A DNA stretch of 64,000 nt, taken from assembly GCA_041659605.1 (NCBI GenBank), contig JBAZXW010000004.1, positions 173,734 to 237,733 of the forward strand, read 5' to 3'. This document shows positions 27,827-36,223 of this stretch, piece after piece. Position numbers and translations under genes: made by a program. Each line of letters begins with the position of its first letter. Position 1 is the first letter of the stretch. Origin of the DNA: Solimonas sp041659605 (GTDB lineage: Bacteria > Pseudomonadota > Gammaproteobacteria > Nevskiales > Nevskiaceae). Under the pieces are notes generated by a model that saw only the letters and a list, made by a program, of their open reading frames with translations, was not told the origin of the DNA and ran no database searches.

Positions 27827-28957
27827 ATGGCCTGGAATGAGCCTGGCCCCGGCCGCGATCCGTGGAACCAGGGCCCCAAACGCGGCGAAGGACCGCCCGA
27901 TCTCGACGACATGCTCAAGCGCCTGAAGGCGCGCTTCGGCGGTGGTCGTGGCGGCAGCGGCGGCAGTTCGCCGCGCGGCCCGCTGCCCGGCGGCCTGGTT
28001 GGACTGGTCGTGCTCGTGCTGGGGCTCTTGTGGGTTGCGTCAGGGTTTTACGTCGTCGACGAACAGGAACGCGCGGTTGTCTTGCGTTTCGGCAAGCATG
28101 TCGCGACGACCGATCCGGGCATGCGCTGGCGCCTGCCGTGGCCTGTCGAGCGCGAGGAGATCGTCAACGTCACCGGTGTGCGTTCGACACGCGACCGCGC
28201 AACGATGCTGACCCAGGACGAAAACATCGTCGACCTCGAACTGACGGTGCAGTACCGCGTCTCCAGCGTCGAGGAGTATGTGTTCAACGTCGCCGATCCG
28301 GAACTGACGATGCGCCAGGCGACCAAGTCCTCGGTGCGCGAGATGGTCGGGCAATCGAAGATGGATTTCATCCTGACCGATGGACGCCAGGAGATCGGCG
28401 ACCGCACGAAGGTGCTGCTTCAGGAGCGGATGGACGAATACAAGACCGGCCTCTTCGTGACCGAAGTCAGCCTGCAGCAGGCGCAACCGCCGGAGCCCGT
28501 CCAGGCAGCATTTGCCGACGCGATCAAGGCGCGCGAGGACCAGCAGCGCGTGCAGAATGAAGCCGAGGCTTACCTCAACGATCGCCTGCCCAAGGCACGC
28601 GGCGCCGCGGCGCGGCAGGTGCAGGAAGCGACGGGTTATCGCGAGCAGGTGGTCGCCAAGGCGGAAGGCGACGCCGCGCGCTTCAATCAGCTGCTCAGCG
28701 AATATCGCAAGGCGCCCAAGGTCATGCGCGAGCGCATGTATCTCGACACGATGAGCATCGTGTACGGCAACAGCAACAAGGTGCTGCTGGATGTCGACAA
28801 GGGCTCGCCGCTGCTCTATCTGCCACTCGAACAGTTGACGCGCACGCCGGTCCGGACCGACGCGCCCAGCGACTTTGTGACCGTGCCGCCGGCCGCACGC
28901 AGCGGTGCTGCGGTGCCCGGTAGCGACACCCTGCGTTCGCGCGAGAGAGGCCGCTGA
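27827..28957 (+). CDS. hflK: FtsH protease modulator HflK
   Basis: A 376-residue membrane protein of the prohibitin/SPFH family. A Gly/Pro-rich cytoplasmic head (WNEPGPGRDPWNQGP, and a Gly/Ser run) precedes a single membrane helix (GLVGLVVLVLGLLWVASGFYVV, about 62-85). The SPFH domain follows (VDEQERAVVLRFGKHVATTDPGMRWRLPWP) and a long coiled region (about 225-320). With HflC it forms a large cage around FtsH. The stop shares one base with the hflC start. Confidence 0.95.
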   Translation: MAWNEPGPGRDPWNQGPKRGEGPPDLDDMLKRLKARFGGGRGGSGGSSPRGPLPGGLVGLVVLVLGLLWVASGFYVVDEQERAVVLRFGKHVATTDPGMRWRLPWPVEREEIVNVTGVRSTRDRATMLTQDENIVDLELTVQYRVSSVEEYVFNVADPELTMRQATKSSVREMVGQSKMDFILTDGRQEIGDRTKVLLQERMDEYKTGLFVTEVSLQQAQPPEPVQAAFADAIKAREDQQRVQNEAEAYLNDRLPKARGAAARQVQEATGYREQVVAKAEGDAARFNQLLSEYRKAPKVMRERMYLDTMSIVYGNSNKVLLDVDKGSPLLYLPLEQLTRTPVRTDAPSDFVTVPPAARSGAAVPGSDTLRSRERGR

Positions 28958-29826
28958 TGAAAAACACCAGTCCCATCGTGTTGTCCATCGTCGCGCTTGT
29001 GGCGTTGCTGGTGGTCTCCAACACGTTCTTCATCGTCGACCAGCGCGAGCGCGCGCTGCTGTTCCAGTTCGGTGAACTCAAGAACGCGGTCTACGCGCCG
29101 GGCTTGCATGCCAAGTTCCCGTTCTACGAGACCGTGCGCAAGTTCGACAGCCGCATCCTGACGCTCGACAACGAGACGGAAAACTTCCTGACCGGCGAGA
29201 AGAAGAACGTCGAGGTCGACTTCTTCGTGAAATGGCGCATCTCCGACCCGGCGGTCTACTACCGTGCGACCGGCGGGCAGGAGCTGCTGGCGCAGGATCG
29301 CCTGTCGGCGATCATGAATCGCGGCCTGCGCGACGAGTTCGGTTCGCGCACGATCCAGCAGGCGGTATCGGATGAACGCGATGTGATCATGCAGGAGCTG
29401 GAACGCAAGGTGGTCCCGAACGTTGCGGACCTCGGCATCGAGATCATCGACGTGCGCCTGAAGTCGATCAACCTGCCGCAGGCGGTCAGCGAGTCGGTGT
29501 ACGACCGCATGCGTGCCGAACGCGCGCGGGTGGCGTCCGACCTGCGTGCGCGCGGGGCCGAGGAGGCCGAAAAGATTCGCGCCGGAGCGGACCGCGAGGC
29601 GCAGGTGCTGCTGGCCAATGCCTACAAGGAGGCGGAGGAACTGCGCGGCGGCGGCGACGCAAAAGCCGCCGATATCTACGCCAGGGCCTACAGCCAGGAC
29701 GCCGAGTTCTACAGCTTCTATCGCTCGCTCAATGTCTACGCCAGCAGTTTTGGCGGCGGACAGGATCTGCTCGTGCTGGAGCCGGACGGACCGTTCTTCA
29801 AGTATTTCCGCGGCGGCGCGCAGTGA
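28957..29826 (+). CDS. hflC: FtsH protease modulator HflC
   Basis: A 289-residue partner of HflK. An N-terminal membrane helix (IVLSIVALVALLVVSNTFFIV) is followed by the SPFH domain (DQRERALLFQFGELKNAVYAPGLHAKFPF). Next is DLGIEIIDVRLKSINLPQAVSESVYDRMRAERARVA, the typical HflC coiled start. The one-base overlap with hflK and four-base overlap with the next gene show tight coupling. Confidence 0.95.
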   Translation: MKNTSPIVLSIVALVALLVVSNTFFIVDQRERALLFQFGELKNAVYAPGLHAKFPFYETVRKFDSRILTLDNETENFLTGEKKNVEVDFFVKWRISDPAVYYRATGGQELLAQDRLSAIMNRGLRDEFGSRTIQQAVSDERDVIMQELERKVVPNVADLGIEIIDVRLKSINLPQAVSESVYDRMRAERARVASDLRARGAEEAEKIRAGADREAQVLLANAYKEAEELRGGGDAKAADIYARAYSQDAEFYSFYRSLNVYASSFGGGQDLLVLEPDGPFFKYFRGGAQ

Positions 29827-30014
29827 GTCCGGACTGGACCGAACTGATCCGTGCACTCGGGCTGGTCATGGTGATCGAGGGGCTGATGCCGTTCGCGGTG
29901 CCGACACAGTGGCGCCGTATGCTGCTGACACTGGCACAGATGGAACGCCGCAGCCTGCGTCTGATCGGAATTTTCAGCATGTGCGGTGGCCTGCTGTTGC
30001 TCAATCTGGTTTGA
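29823..30014 (+). CDS. DUF2065 small membrane protein (YjeT family)
   Basis: A 63-residue protein with two hydrophobic helices separated by a basic loop (ELIRALGLVMVIEGLMPFAVPTQWRRML, then RLIGIFSMCGGLLLLNLV). This matches the YjeT/DUF2065 pattern and position after hflC. Function is unknown. It starts four bases inside hflC and ends two bases before hisZ. Confidence 0.85.
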   Translation: MSPDWTELIRALGLVMVIEGLMPFAVPTQWRRMLLTLAQMERRSLRLIGIFSMCGGLLLLNLV

Positions 30015-30016
30015 CC

Positions 30017-31006
30017 ATGTCGACCACCAAGTGGATGTTGCCGGAAGGCGTCGAGGAGGTGCTTCCGCCGCTGTCCTGGCAGATGGAAACCCTGCGGCGC
30101 AAGCTGCTGGACCATTACCGCAAGCAGGGCTACCAGCTGATCCTGCCGCCGCTGATCGAGCATCTCGATACGCTGTTGACCGGCACTGCGCAGGGCTTGG
30201 AGCGTCAGACGTTCAAGCTGACCGATCCGGCCAGCGGCCGCCTGCTCGGACTGCGTGCCGACATGACGCCGCAGGCGGCGCGCATCGCGGCGCGCCGTTA
30301 TGCGGATCAGCCGGTCGTGCGCCTGTGCTATCTGGGCACCGTGTTGCGGACCGAGCCGGACAATCTCGGCGGGTCACGCTCGCCGCGCCAGGTCGGTTGC
30401 GAGCTGTTCGGTGCTGCCGGACTGGAGGGTGACCTCGAGATCCTGCAACTGATGCTCAGGACCTTGCGCCTGGCGGGTGTGCGCAGGGCGTACCTGGATC
30501 TCGGGCACGTCGGCATCTACCGCAGCCTCACCGGAAAGCTGGGGCTCGATGCGGATGAGGAATCGGCGCTGTTCGAGATTCTGCAGCGCAAGTCCCATCC
30601 CGATCTGGCGGAGTTCGCGCAGGGGCGCAAGCTCAAGGCGCGCGCGGTGGAAGCGATTGCGCAGCTGATGGATCTGAATGGCGATGCGTCGGTGATCGCG
30701 CGCGCACGTGCAGTGCTGAAGTCGGGTGGCACCGCGGTGGAGGAAGCGCTGAGTGCGCTGGACCGTACCGTGGCGGATCTGCGGAAGGTTTCGCCGACCA
30801 CTTCGATCCATGTCGACCTCGCGGAGCTGCGCGGCTACCGCTATCACACCGGCATGGTGTTCGCGGCCTTCGTGCCGGGACACGGTCGCGAGATTGCGCG
30901 CGGCGGGCGCTACGATGGCGTCGGCAGCGAGTTCGGTGCCTCCAGACCGGCAACGGGCTTTTCCGCCGATCTCAACGAGCTGCTGAGACTCGGCTCGACC
31001 AAGTGA
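30017..31006 (+). CDS. hisZ: ATP phosphoribosyltransferase regulatory subunit HisZ
   Basis: A 329-residue class II synthetase paralogue that activates short-form HisG in histidine synthesis. It retains the HisRS-like fold but not aminoacylation: LLDHYRKQGYQLILPPLIEHLDTLLTG, FKLTDPASGRLLGLRADMTPQAARIAA, then the C-terminal ARGGRYDGVGSEFGASRPATGFSADL. Start is the ATG at 30017. Lying between hflC and purA is a common place for hisZ in gammaproteobacteria other than enterics. Confidence 0.94.
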   Translation: MSTTKWMLPEGVEEVLPPLSWQMETLRRKLLDHYRKQGYQLILPPLIEHLDTLLTGTAQGLERQTFKLTDPASGRLLGLRADMTPQAARIAARRYADQPVVRLCYLGTVLRTEPDNLGGSRSPRQVGCELFGAAGLEGDLEILQLMLRTLRLAGVRRAYLDLGHVGIYRSLTGKLGLDADEESALFEILQRKSHPDLAEFAQGRKLKARAVEAIAQLMDLNGDASVIARARAVLKSGGTAVEEALSALDRTVADLRKVSPTTSIHVDLAELRGYRYHTGMVFAAFVPGHGREIARGGRYDGVGSEFGASRPATGFSADLNELLRLGSTK

Positions 31007-31097
31007 GCAATCGGTCCGCTGAACAGACGGGGCTTTGCCCCATTGCGCGCCGCCTTGGAGCGGACGCGCAGGTCGTCGTAATTGTGGAGGCATGAAG

Positions 31098-32390
31098 ATG
31101 GGCAAGTCAGTTGTCGTGATTGGTGCGCAATGGGGCGACGAGGGCAAGGGCAAGGTCGTCGATCTGCTGACCGATCGCGTGCAGGCGGTCGCGCGCTTCC
31201 AGGGTGGGCACAACGCCGGGCACACACTGGTGATCAACGGCGTGAAGACCGCGCTGAATCTGATCCCGTCCGGCATCATGCGTCCCGGCGTCGCCTGCCT
31301 GATCGGCAACGGCGTCGTGCTGTCGTTGCCGCACCTGATCGCGGAGATCGAGAAGGTCGAAGCGACCGGCGCCTCGGTGCGTGACCGCCTTCGCATCTCC
31401 GAGGCGGCACCGCTGGTGCTGCCGGTGCACGCGCAACTCGATCAGGCGCGCGAGCGCGCACGCGGCGAAGCCAAGATCGGCACGACCGGCAAGGGCATCG
31501 GCCCGGCCTACGAGGACAAGATTGCGCGCCGCGCCATCCGCGTCGGCGACCTGTTCCATCGCGAACAGCTCGCGGCCAAGCTGGGTGAGTTACTCGCCTA
31601 CCACAACTTCGTCCTGCAGAACTATTACAAGGAAGAGCCTGTGGACTTCCAGCGTACGCTGGACGATCTGCTGAGCTACGCCGAGACGATCCGGCCGATG
31701 GTGGCCGACGTCACCGAGCTGCTGCGCCTGCATCTGCGGCGCGGCGACAACGTGCTGTTCGAGGGCGCACAGGGCGCGCTGCTGGACATCGATCACGGCA
31801 CCTATCCGTACGTGACGTCCAGCAACACCACCGCCGGCGGCGCGGCAACCGGCACCGGCGTCGGTCCGCGCGAGCTGGACTACGTGCTCGGCATCGTCAA
31901 GGCCTACGCGACGCGCGTCGGCTCCGGTCCGTTCCCGACCGAGCAGGACAACGACGTCGGCCAGCACATCCGCGACAAGGGCGCCGAGTACGGCACGGTG
32001 ACCAAGCGTCCGCGCCGCTGCGGCTGGTTCGATGCGGTTGCCGCACGTCGCTCGATTTTCAACAACAGCGTATCCGGGCTGTGCGTGACCAAGCTCGACG
32101 TGCTCGACGAACTGGACATGATCCGCATCGGAGTCGGTTACAAGGTCAACGGCGTGCCGGTCGAAACGCCGCCGATTGGCGCGGAAGGATTCGCGCGCAT
32201 CGAGCCGATCTACGAGGAACTGCCGGGCTGGAAGTGCAGCACCTACGGCGTGACGCGCTACGAGCAGCTTCCGGATCTCGCGCGCCGCTACCTCAAGAGA
32301 CTCGAAGAAGTCTCGGGCACCGAGGTCGCCATCATCTCGACGGGCCCCGATCGCGAGCACACGATCGTGCTGCGCAATCCCTTCGATTGA
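31098..32390 (+). CDS. purA: adenylosuccinate synthetase
   Basis: A 430-residue enzyme that joins IMP and aspartate using GTP. Signatures are VVVIGAQWGDEGKGKVVDLL, FQGGHNAGHTLV, IGTTGKGIGPAYEDKIARRAIR, EGAQGALLDIDHGTYPYVTSSNT and GPFPTEQDN. Two ATGs compete, at 31092 and 31098. The ggagg at 31086-31090 is one base from the first but seven from the second, so I choose 31098 (MGKSVVVIGAQ), which is also the usual family start. Confidence 0.95.
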   Translation: MGKSVVVIGAQWGDEGKGKVVDLLTDRVQAVARFQGGHNAGHTLVINGVKTALNLIPSGIMRPGVACLIGNGVVLSLPHLIAEIEKVEATGASVRDRLRISEAAPLVLPVHAQLDQARERARGEAKIGTTGKGIGPAYEDKIARRAIRVGDLFHREQLAAKLGELLAYHNFVLQNYYKEEPVDFQRTLDDLLSYAETIRPMVADVTELLRLHLRRGDNVLFEGAQGALLDIDHGTYPYVTSSNTTAGGAATGTGVGPRELDYVLGIVKAYATRVGSGPFPTEQDNDVGQHIRDKGAEYGTVTKRPRRCGWFDAVAARRSIFNNSVSGLCVTKLDVLDELDMIRIGVGYKVNGVPVETPPIGAEGFARIEPIYEELPGWKCSTYGVTRYEQLPDLARRYLKRLEEVSGTEVAIISTGPDREHTIVLRNPFD

Positions 32391-32479
32391 ACGTCGCCAA
32401 GCGGAGTCGCGATGTCCCAGCGGGCCCGGTTGCCGGGCCCGAACGCCTGTGGGAGGCTATCTGCGCCGTCGCAGGCAAT

Positions 32480-32513
32480 AAAAAAGCCGGCAGTGCCGGC
32501 TTCTTCATTTTTT
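32480..32513. terminator. bidirectional terminator of purA, ancestrally shared with tRNA-Leu
   Basis: Stem aagccggc-agt-gccggctt (32484-32502) has a T-rich run on the plus-strand side (ttcttcatttttt) and an A-run on the left that gives a U-tract on the minus strand. It would stop purA from the left and a minus-strand transcript from the right. Confidence 0.8.
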
Positions 32514-32529
32514 GGTGCGAGGAGAGGAC
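32510..32529. repeat. left attachment-site remnant: displaced 3' end of tRNA-Leu
   Basis: ttttggtgcgaggagaggac repeats the tRNA-Leu 3' end at 41270-41290 in the same orientation, with one C missing. It is the expected second copy left at the far end of an element integrated in the tRNA gene. Confidence 0.8.
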
Positions 32530-32588
32530 CCACAAAAGGTGTCCACTCCATTGATGGACAACGCTTTTTAAGTCGCACCGATTGACAA

Positions 32589-32608
32589 GTACCCGCAATC
32601 GTACCCGG
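32589..32608. promoter_or_regulatory. candidate integrase arm-type site, left end
   Basis: gtacccgca (32589) and gtacccgg (32601) are spaced 12 bp apart. The same pair with the same spacing is at 41140/41152 near the other end. Confidence 0.6.
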
Positions 32609-32752
32609 CTTCACGCATCTGACGGCTGATTCTCAGCTTTCGTCGCCGTAAGAGGCGCACGCGGTACGAAAAGACTTGCCGAACCATCCGACGAACGGTA
32701 GTTCAAGCGTTCGCAGTCAGGGCGCGGTTGCGCAAATCTCAGGTGCCCGCGG

Positions 32753-32998
32753 CTACCGTTTTGGCGACCGGGCGTAGGCTCTCGCGAATTCCACGAGGTC
32801 AGTACCACAGGCGGCCAGCACGTCGACAACATCTACCCAGTCGAGCCGTCTATGTCCGCGCTCGTAGTCGCTCACGAAACTCTGGGGGCGGCCCAGCTTC
32901 GCGGCCAGCTCGGTCTGCGACAAGCCGGCCGCAAGGCGCGACTCGCGCAGCATTCGCCGAACGCGCTCGCGAGCATCAGAGTAAAGCTGCTTCCCCAT
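32753..32998 (-). CDS. XRE-family helix-turn-helix regulator
   Basis: An 81-residue protein that is almost entirely a Cro/C1-type HTH: RLAAGLSQTELAAKLGRPQSFVSDYERGHRRLDWVDVVDVLAACG. The recognition helix is PQSFVSDYE. It sits at the left end of the island and is transcribed outwards. The gap upstream of its start contains a strong symmetrical operator (33008-33069), so it probably controls its own gene and perhaps the cargo or excision. Confidence 0.88.
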   Translation of the reverse strand: MGKQLYSDARERVRRMLRESRLAAGLSQTELAAKLGRPQSFVSDYERGHRRLDWVDVVDVLAACGTDLVEFARAYARSPKR

Positions 32999-33308
32999 AG
33001 AGGGAGCAACCCTAGGATCTGGTTTACAGATATCTGAACTTCAGATAGGGTCGTTCGCATCCTAGGGTTCTAGGCGTGTTCTCGATCGCGGCGGTTGCAA
33101 GGGGCGGCAGCCGAAGAAAACGGGGTGGGCCGTGTCGCGATGGCCGGTATTTCTAAATGATGATATCGAGCGCTACAACGTAGACGACGTGGCACCGCTT
33201 GTCCTTTCTTCGGGAAGAAGGTGCGAAGCCTCAGTCGGCTACCAAGCGTGATCTGATGTCCGGGCTGCGGGAACTTTGAAGTTGGTGGCCTACAAACAGG
33301 AGGGAGTC
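32999..33308. other. 310-bp gene-free stretch between the XRE gene and the cargo
   Basis: The first 70 bases hold the nested operator. The rest (33070-33308) has only very short open frames. A good Shine-Dalgarno (aggaggg, 33299-33304 region) lies directly before the ATG at 33309. Divergent promoters for the repressor and the cargo are expected here but I see no convincing -35/-10 pair. Confidence 0.6.
33008..33069. promoter_or_regulatory. concentric operator upstream of the XRE repressor
   Basis: An inner 17-bp palindrome tatctgaacttcagata (33031-33047) is centred within outer 11-bp arms aaccctaggat (33008-33018) and atcctagggtt (33059-33069). Both share the same centre to within one base. 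It starts 10 bp upstream of the repressor start codon. Confidence 0.7.
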
Positions 33309-34064
33309 ATGAAGCACACATGGTTAGCAGCAGTTTTCGCCGTAAGCCTCGCAGCCTGCGGGGGTGGTGGCGGCGACGGTGACGGAGGCGACAACCCCGA
33401 GCCTGCTACATCGGCTGAGGGGCTGTGGGTCGGAACCACAAGCACAAATCGCTCATTTGCGGCGTTGGTTCTGGACGACGGCACCTACTGGGTTCTGTAT
33501 TCGTCTCAAGGTAACAGCGCTGTTGTCGGGGGAGCCATTCAAGGCAGCGGAACATCGCAGAGCGGCTCGTTTACTTCTTCAAATGGCAGAGACTTCAGCC
33601 TTGAGGGCTTAGGTGTAACCAACCTCACCCTAAATGCCAACTATGTAATGAAGCAGTCCTTTAACGGCACCGTAAGATATACAGCAAGTGGTGAGCAAGT
33701 TACCTTCACGTCGTCGTATGACTCTGGCTACGACCTCACTCCCAGTTTGGCCGCAGTCGCAGGCAGCTATTCAGGTTCAGCCGCAACATCAGGCGGCACC
33801 GAAGCAGCAAATGTTTCCATTTCAGCCGCGGGAGCCATAAGCGGCAGTGGTGCTAGCGGCTGCACGTACTCCGGAAGCGCAACTCCTCGCGCGCGTGGAA
33901 ATGTCTACGACATATCGGTCACCTTCAACGGCGGCGTGTGTGCCAATGGCACGAGCACGGTATCGGGCGTGGCGTATTACGACGCTTCTACGAAGCAAAT
34001 TACCAGCACGGCACTGAACGACGCTCGCACAGATGGGTTCATCTACATCGGGACTAAGCCGTAA
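33309..34064 (+). CDS. island lipoprotein of unknown function
   Basis: A 251-residue predicted lipoprotein from the ATG at 33309, preceded by aggaggg. The signal MKHTWLAAVFAVSLAAC ends at the lipidated Cys and is followed by a Gly/Asp spacer (GGGGGDGDGGD). The rest is Ser/Thr/Gly-rich and beta-like, with two loosely similar halves (GLWVGTTSTNRSFAALVLDDGTYWVLYSS and the later SGSAATSGGTEAANVSISAAGAISGSG). Such proteins are widespread in beta- and gammaproteobacteria with no known role. It is the first gene of the cargo side. Confidence 0.75.
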   Translation: MKHTWLAAVFAVSLAACGGGGGDGDGGDNPEPATSAEGLWVGTTSTNRSFAALVLDDGTYWVLYSSQGNSAVVGGAIQGSGTSQSGSFTSSNGRDFSLEGLGVTNLTLNANYVMKQSFNGTVRYTASGEQVTFTSSYDSGYDLTPSLAAVAGSYSGSAATSGGTEAANVSISAAGAISGSGASGCTYSGSATPRARGNVYDISVTFNGGVCANGTSTVSGVAYYDASTKQITSTALNDARTDGFIYIGTKP

Positions 34065-34084
34065 GGCAACCCAACATCGCTTCC

Positions 34085-34117
34085 AGCCGCGTGCCCGCCT
34101 TCGACGGGCACGCGGCT
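34085..34117. repeat. 13-bp perfect hairpin after the island lipoprotein
   Basis: agccgcgtgcccg pairs with cgggcacgcggct around loop ccttcga. No T-run follows on either strand, so it is a weak candidate for intrinsic termination. It may end transcription of the 33309 gene by another route or protect the 3' end. Confidence 0.6.
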
Positions 34118-34238
34118 AAAGCTGGGCGGTCTGTACCGCTCTGGGCTGATCTCTCGTGAGGGCTTACGAAGCTAAGCAGGAGGAAACATTGCGCGATCAG
34201 CAATCGGCGCAATGAGAAATAGGGAAGGGGGTAATTCA

Positions 34239-35237
34239 GTGAGTGGAGAATTCTCGGTCGGGTCCGGGGGGAGCGCCCGGCGAGTCGTTTGTGCTGTGGT
34301 GGTGCTTGCGCAGCTTTCGGCGTGCGCCACAAGGCCAGACGACATTCGACCGCAATACGTTAGCTCTGACGCCTATGCTTCAAGTTCTTGTGAAGAGCTG
34401 GCCAGACGGGCAGAGAAAAACCAGCTCCGCTTAGCGCAGCTCAGCGACCAGATTAACCACAATGCAAACGTCGATGCGGCAAGAGTTGCCGGCGCCGTTG
34501 CGATGGCTGTGGTGCTGCCTTTCTGGTTCGTGAAGACGCACGGGAGTGGGCCACAGCAGGCGGAGTACGCGCAGCTACTTGGCGAGCAGCGCGCTATACG
34601 TGAACGGATGCAGCAGGCCAATTGTTCGAGCGAACTCGTTGCAGTGGCCGACATTAGCTACGCTGCGGATGTCGGTGCGCCCAATGTCGGCGAGGAAAAG
34701 TCGTCTCTCAGCGCTGATCCACGAGTTGCTGCCCTACGAGACAAGCTATTGTCAAATGACGCTCGGGCCGTGCAGGCAACGGCAAAGTCTCTCGTTGCGG
34801 CGGAAGTAACGGATCGTTCGGTTCTAGATCTTGTTGCCGCAAAGCTTGGCCAGTGGCAGTACACGCTTGACAAGCGTGAGGCCAGCGCAGCCGCATGGCT
34901 GTGCAAAGTATTGGGTCAGAGCCGGGATGGTCGATACAAGCAACTGATGGGCGATGTAGCGGCCGGGGCATTAAGTCCGCAGGTTAGAAAGTATGCGGAG
35001 TGGGCGGCCGACGAACTGCCGGTGGGGGTGTCGCCTCAGTACGTCTACCGAGCGGCCCAAGGTGGGCCACCATCTGTCCAATCCCAACAGCGCGCGACTT
35101 CCCGAATACGTGGCGAAGCCTCGGTGAGTCGAGACCCAATGACGCGGTTGAAAGAACTCCAGGACATGTTTGAGTCCGGGCTGATCACCCGAGAACAGTA
35201 CGAAAAAAAGCAGGGCGAAATTCTGCGCGACTTATAG
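34239..35237 (+). CDS. lipoprotein with C-terminal SHOCT-like domain
   Basis: A 332-residue protein. I choose the GTG at 34239 because a ggggg run lies eight bases upstream; an ATG at 34212 has none. The lipobox is VVVLAQLSAC. The middle contains a charged helical part (CEELARRAEKNQLRLAQLSDQINHNANVD), one hydrophobic helix (VAGAVAMAVVLPFWFV) and a second helical domain. The final 30 residues (RLKELQDMFESGLITREQYEKKQGEIL) match the short SHOCT oligomerisation motif. It is probably anchored in a membrane and may oligomerise. No catalytic motif is visible. Confidence 0.75.
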   Translation: MSGEFSVGSGGSARRVVCAVVVLAQLSACATRPDDIRPQYVSSDAYASSSCEELARRAEKNQLRLAQLSDQINHNANVDAARVAGAVAMAVVLPFWFVKTHGSGPQQAEYAQLLGEQRAIRERMQQANCSSELVAVADISYAADVGAPNVGEEKSSLSADPRVAALRDKLLSNDARAVQATAKSLVAAEVTDRSVLDLVAAKLGQWQYTLDKREASAAAWLCKVLGQSRDGRYKQLMGDVAAGALSPQVRKYAEWAADELPVGVSPQYVYRAAQGGPPSVQSQQRATSRIRGEASVSRDPMTRLKELQDMFESGLITREQYEKKQGEILRDL

Positions 35238-35363
35238 TCAACTGCGGTGCTTGAAACCCATACACCGCATCTAGGCCCTTATTCACGGCGCATCGTCGTA
35301 GTGAGTTTGGCGACCCAGTTCGAGCGGTTTCAAAGCAGGAAAGGCTGGCGAGAGTGTACCCAA

Positions 35364-35843
35364 ATGCAGACCTTTAGATGCCGTCGCTGCGGTCTGACAG
35401 TCCGAGAGAACGAACCACTTTGGTCGTTCACCAAGGCCTCTGGCCGTTGTCCTTCGACAAACTGCCCGTCGTCAGTCGGGGATGACTGGTTGTTCCTCCG
35501 CGACGAAGCGCGAGATCAAGAGAAACTAGAGGAGCCGCGAAGTCGTGAATCCGGCGCTCGCGGCGGCAGCGCTGTGTTCAGCATCGGATTGGTAGCCTGC
35601 TTCGCCGTTGGAATAGTGGCGAGCATCGCAGCCGATGTCTGGAATTCCGGGATCCTCATGAAGGTCGCTGGCGCCGCGTGGCTCGTGATTGGCGTCACGT
35701 ACACCCTCGCAGTGGTAGGCGCGATCGCGGGCCGAGCCGGCTTCTGGGCCGCTATCGCCTTCGTGATCCTTCTCTATATGGGCTTGCAAGCCGAACACGC
35801 CGCTGTAGCGTGCCCGTCATTCCGGGGCATGCCGCTATGCTGA
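35364..35843 (+). CDS. zinc-ribbon membrane protein of unknown function
   Basis: A 159-residue protein from the ATG at 35364 (MQTFRCRRCGLTVRENEPLW). The N-terminus has CRRC and a later CPSTNC, as in a small zinc ribbon. After a charged linker (RDEARDQEKLEEPRSRES) come three membrane helices (about 75-95, 100-125, 130-150). The open frame extends upstream to a GTG at 35247 but with no clear ribosome site. Its end overlaps the next gene by seven bases, so they are coupled. Confidence 0.66.
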   Translation: MQTFRCRRCGLTVRENEPLWSFTKASGRCPSTNCPSSVGDDWLFLRDEARDQEKLEEPRSRESGARGGSAVFSIGLVACFAVGIVASIAADVWNSGILMKVAGAAWLVIGVTYTLAVVGAIAGRAGFWAAIAFVILLYMGLQAEHAAVACPSFRGMPLC

Positions 35844-36223
35844 GGTTGCCGCAAATTCTCGCTTCCGCGGTGCTCGGCCTGCTGATCTGCATAGAGACGG
35901 CTGCAAGTGACGTGGTGAACCCGAGCGATGCGGTGGCTCACGTCGGCAATCAGGTTGCTGTGTGTGGAGTCGTCTCAGAGGTTCGGCATGTCAAGAGCGC
36001 CAAAGGGAGTCCGATTTTTATCAACTTTGGCGGTAGCTATCCGAACCATCGCTTTACGGCAGTTGCTTGGGAGAAGAATAGCTTTGTGTTGCCCCCCGAG
36101 TGGGCTCAGCTCGCAGGTGCGTCTTTGTGCGTATCGGGTAGAGTGGAGTTGTATCGGGGACGTGCAGAGATCGAGTTGACCTCTCCAGCGCAGATATCCA
36201 GACAAACGAAGCGCCGCCAATGA
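35837..36223 (+). CDS. secreted OB-fold-like protein
   Basis: A 128-residue protein with a signal peptide (MLRLPQILASAVLGLLICIETAAS). The mature part reads DAVAHVGNQVAVCGVVSEVRHVKSAKGSPIFINFGGSYPNHRFTAVAW, then LAGASLCVSGRVELYRGRAEIEL. This is the layout of a small OB-fold seen in periplasmic or secreted nucleic-acid-associated proteins (VxVxGxVxxV, G-x-P-x-F-I-N-F, V-x-G-x-I/V-x-x-Y-x-G). Nucleic acid binding is a family-level guess. It starts inside the previous gene and overlaps the next by four bases. Confidence 0.72.
   Translation: MLRLPQILASAVLGLLICIETAASDVVNPSDAVAHVGNQVAVCGVVSEVRHVKSAKGSPIFINFGGSYPNHRFTAVAWEKNSFVLPPEWAQLAGASLCVSGRVELYRGRAEIELTSPAQISRQTKRRQ

Larger units (their letters stand above)
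32391..32752. other. 362-bp gene-free stretch: purA end and left island junction
   Basis: It holds the shared purA/tRNA terminator, the left att remnant (32510-32529), an inverted repeat tgtcca-N9-tggaca (32540-32560), and the paired arm-like motif at 32589-32608. The remaining 140 bases up to the XRE gene show no gene I can support. Confidence 0.7.

Noticed and set aside
34069..34127. Integron attC-like structure after the first island lipoprotein (acccaac ... gctgggc around a 13-bp stem).
   Set aside because: The right core lacks the required GTT, the following genes are not separated by similar sites, and there is no integron integrase. Treated as a plain hairpin.
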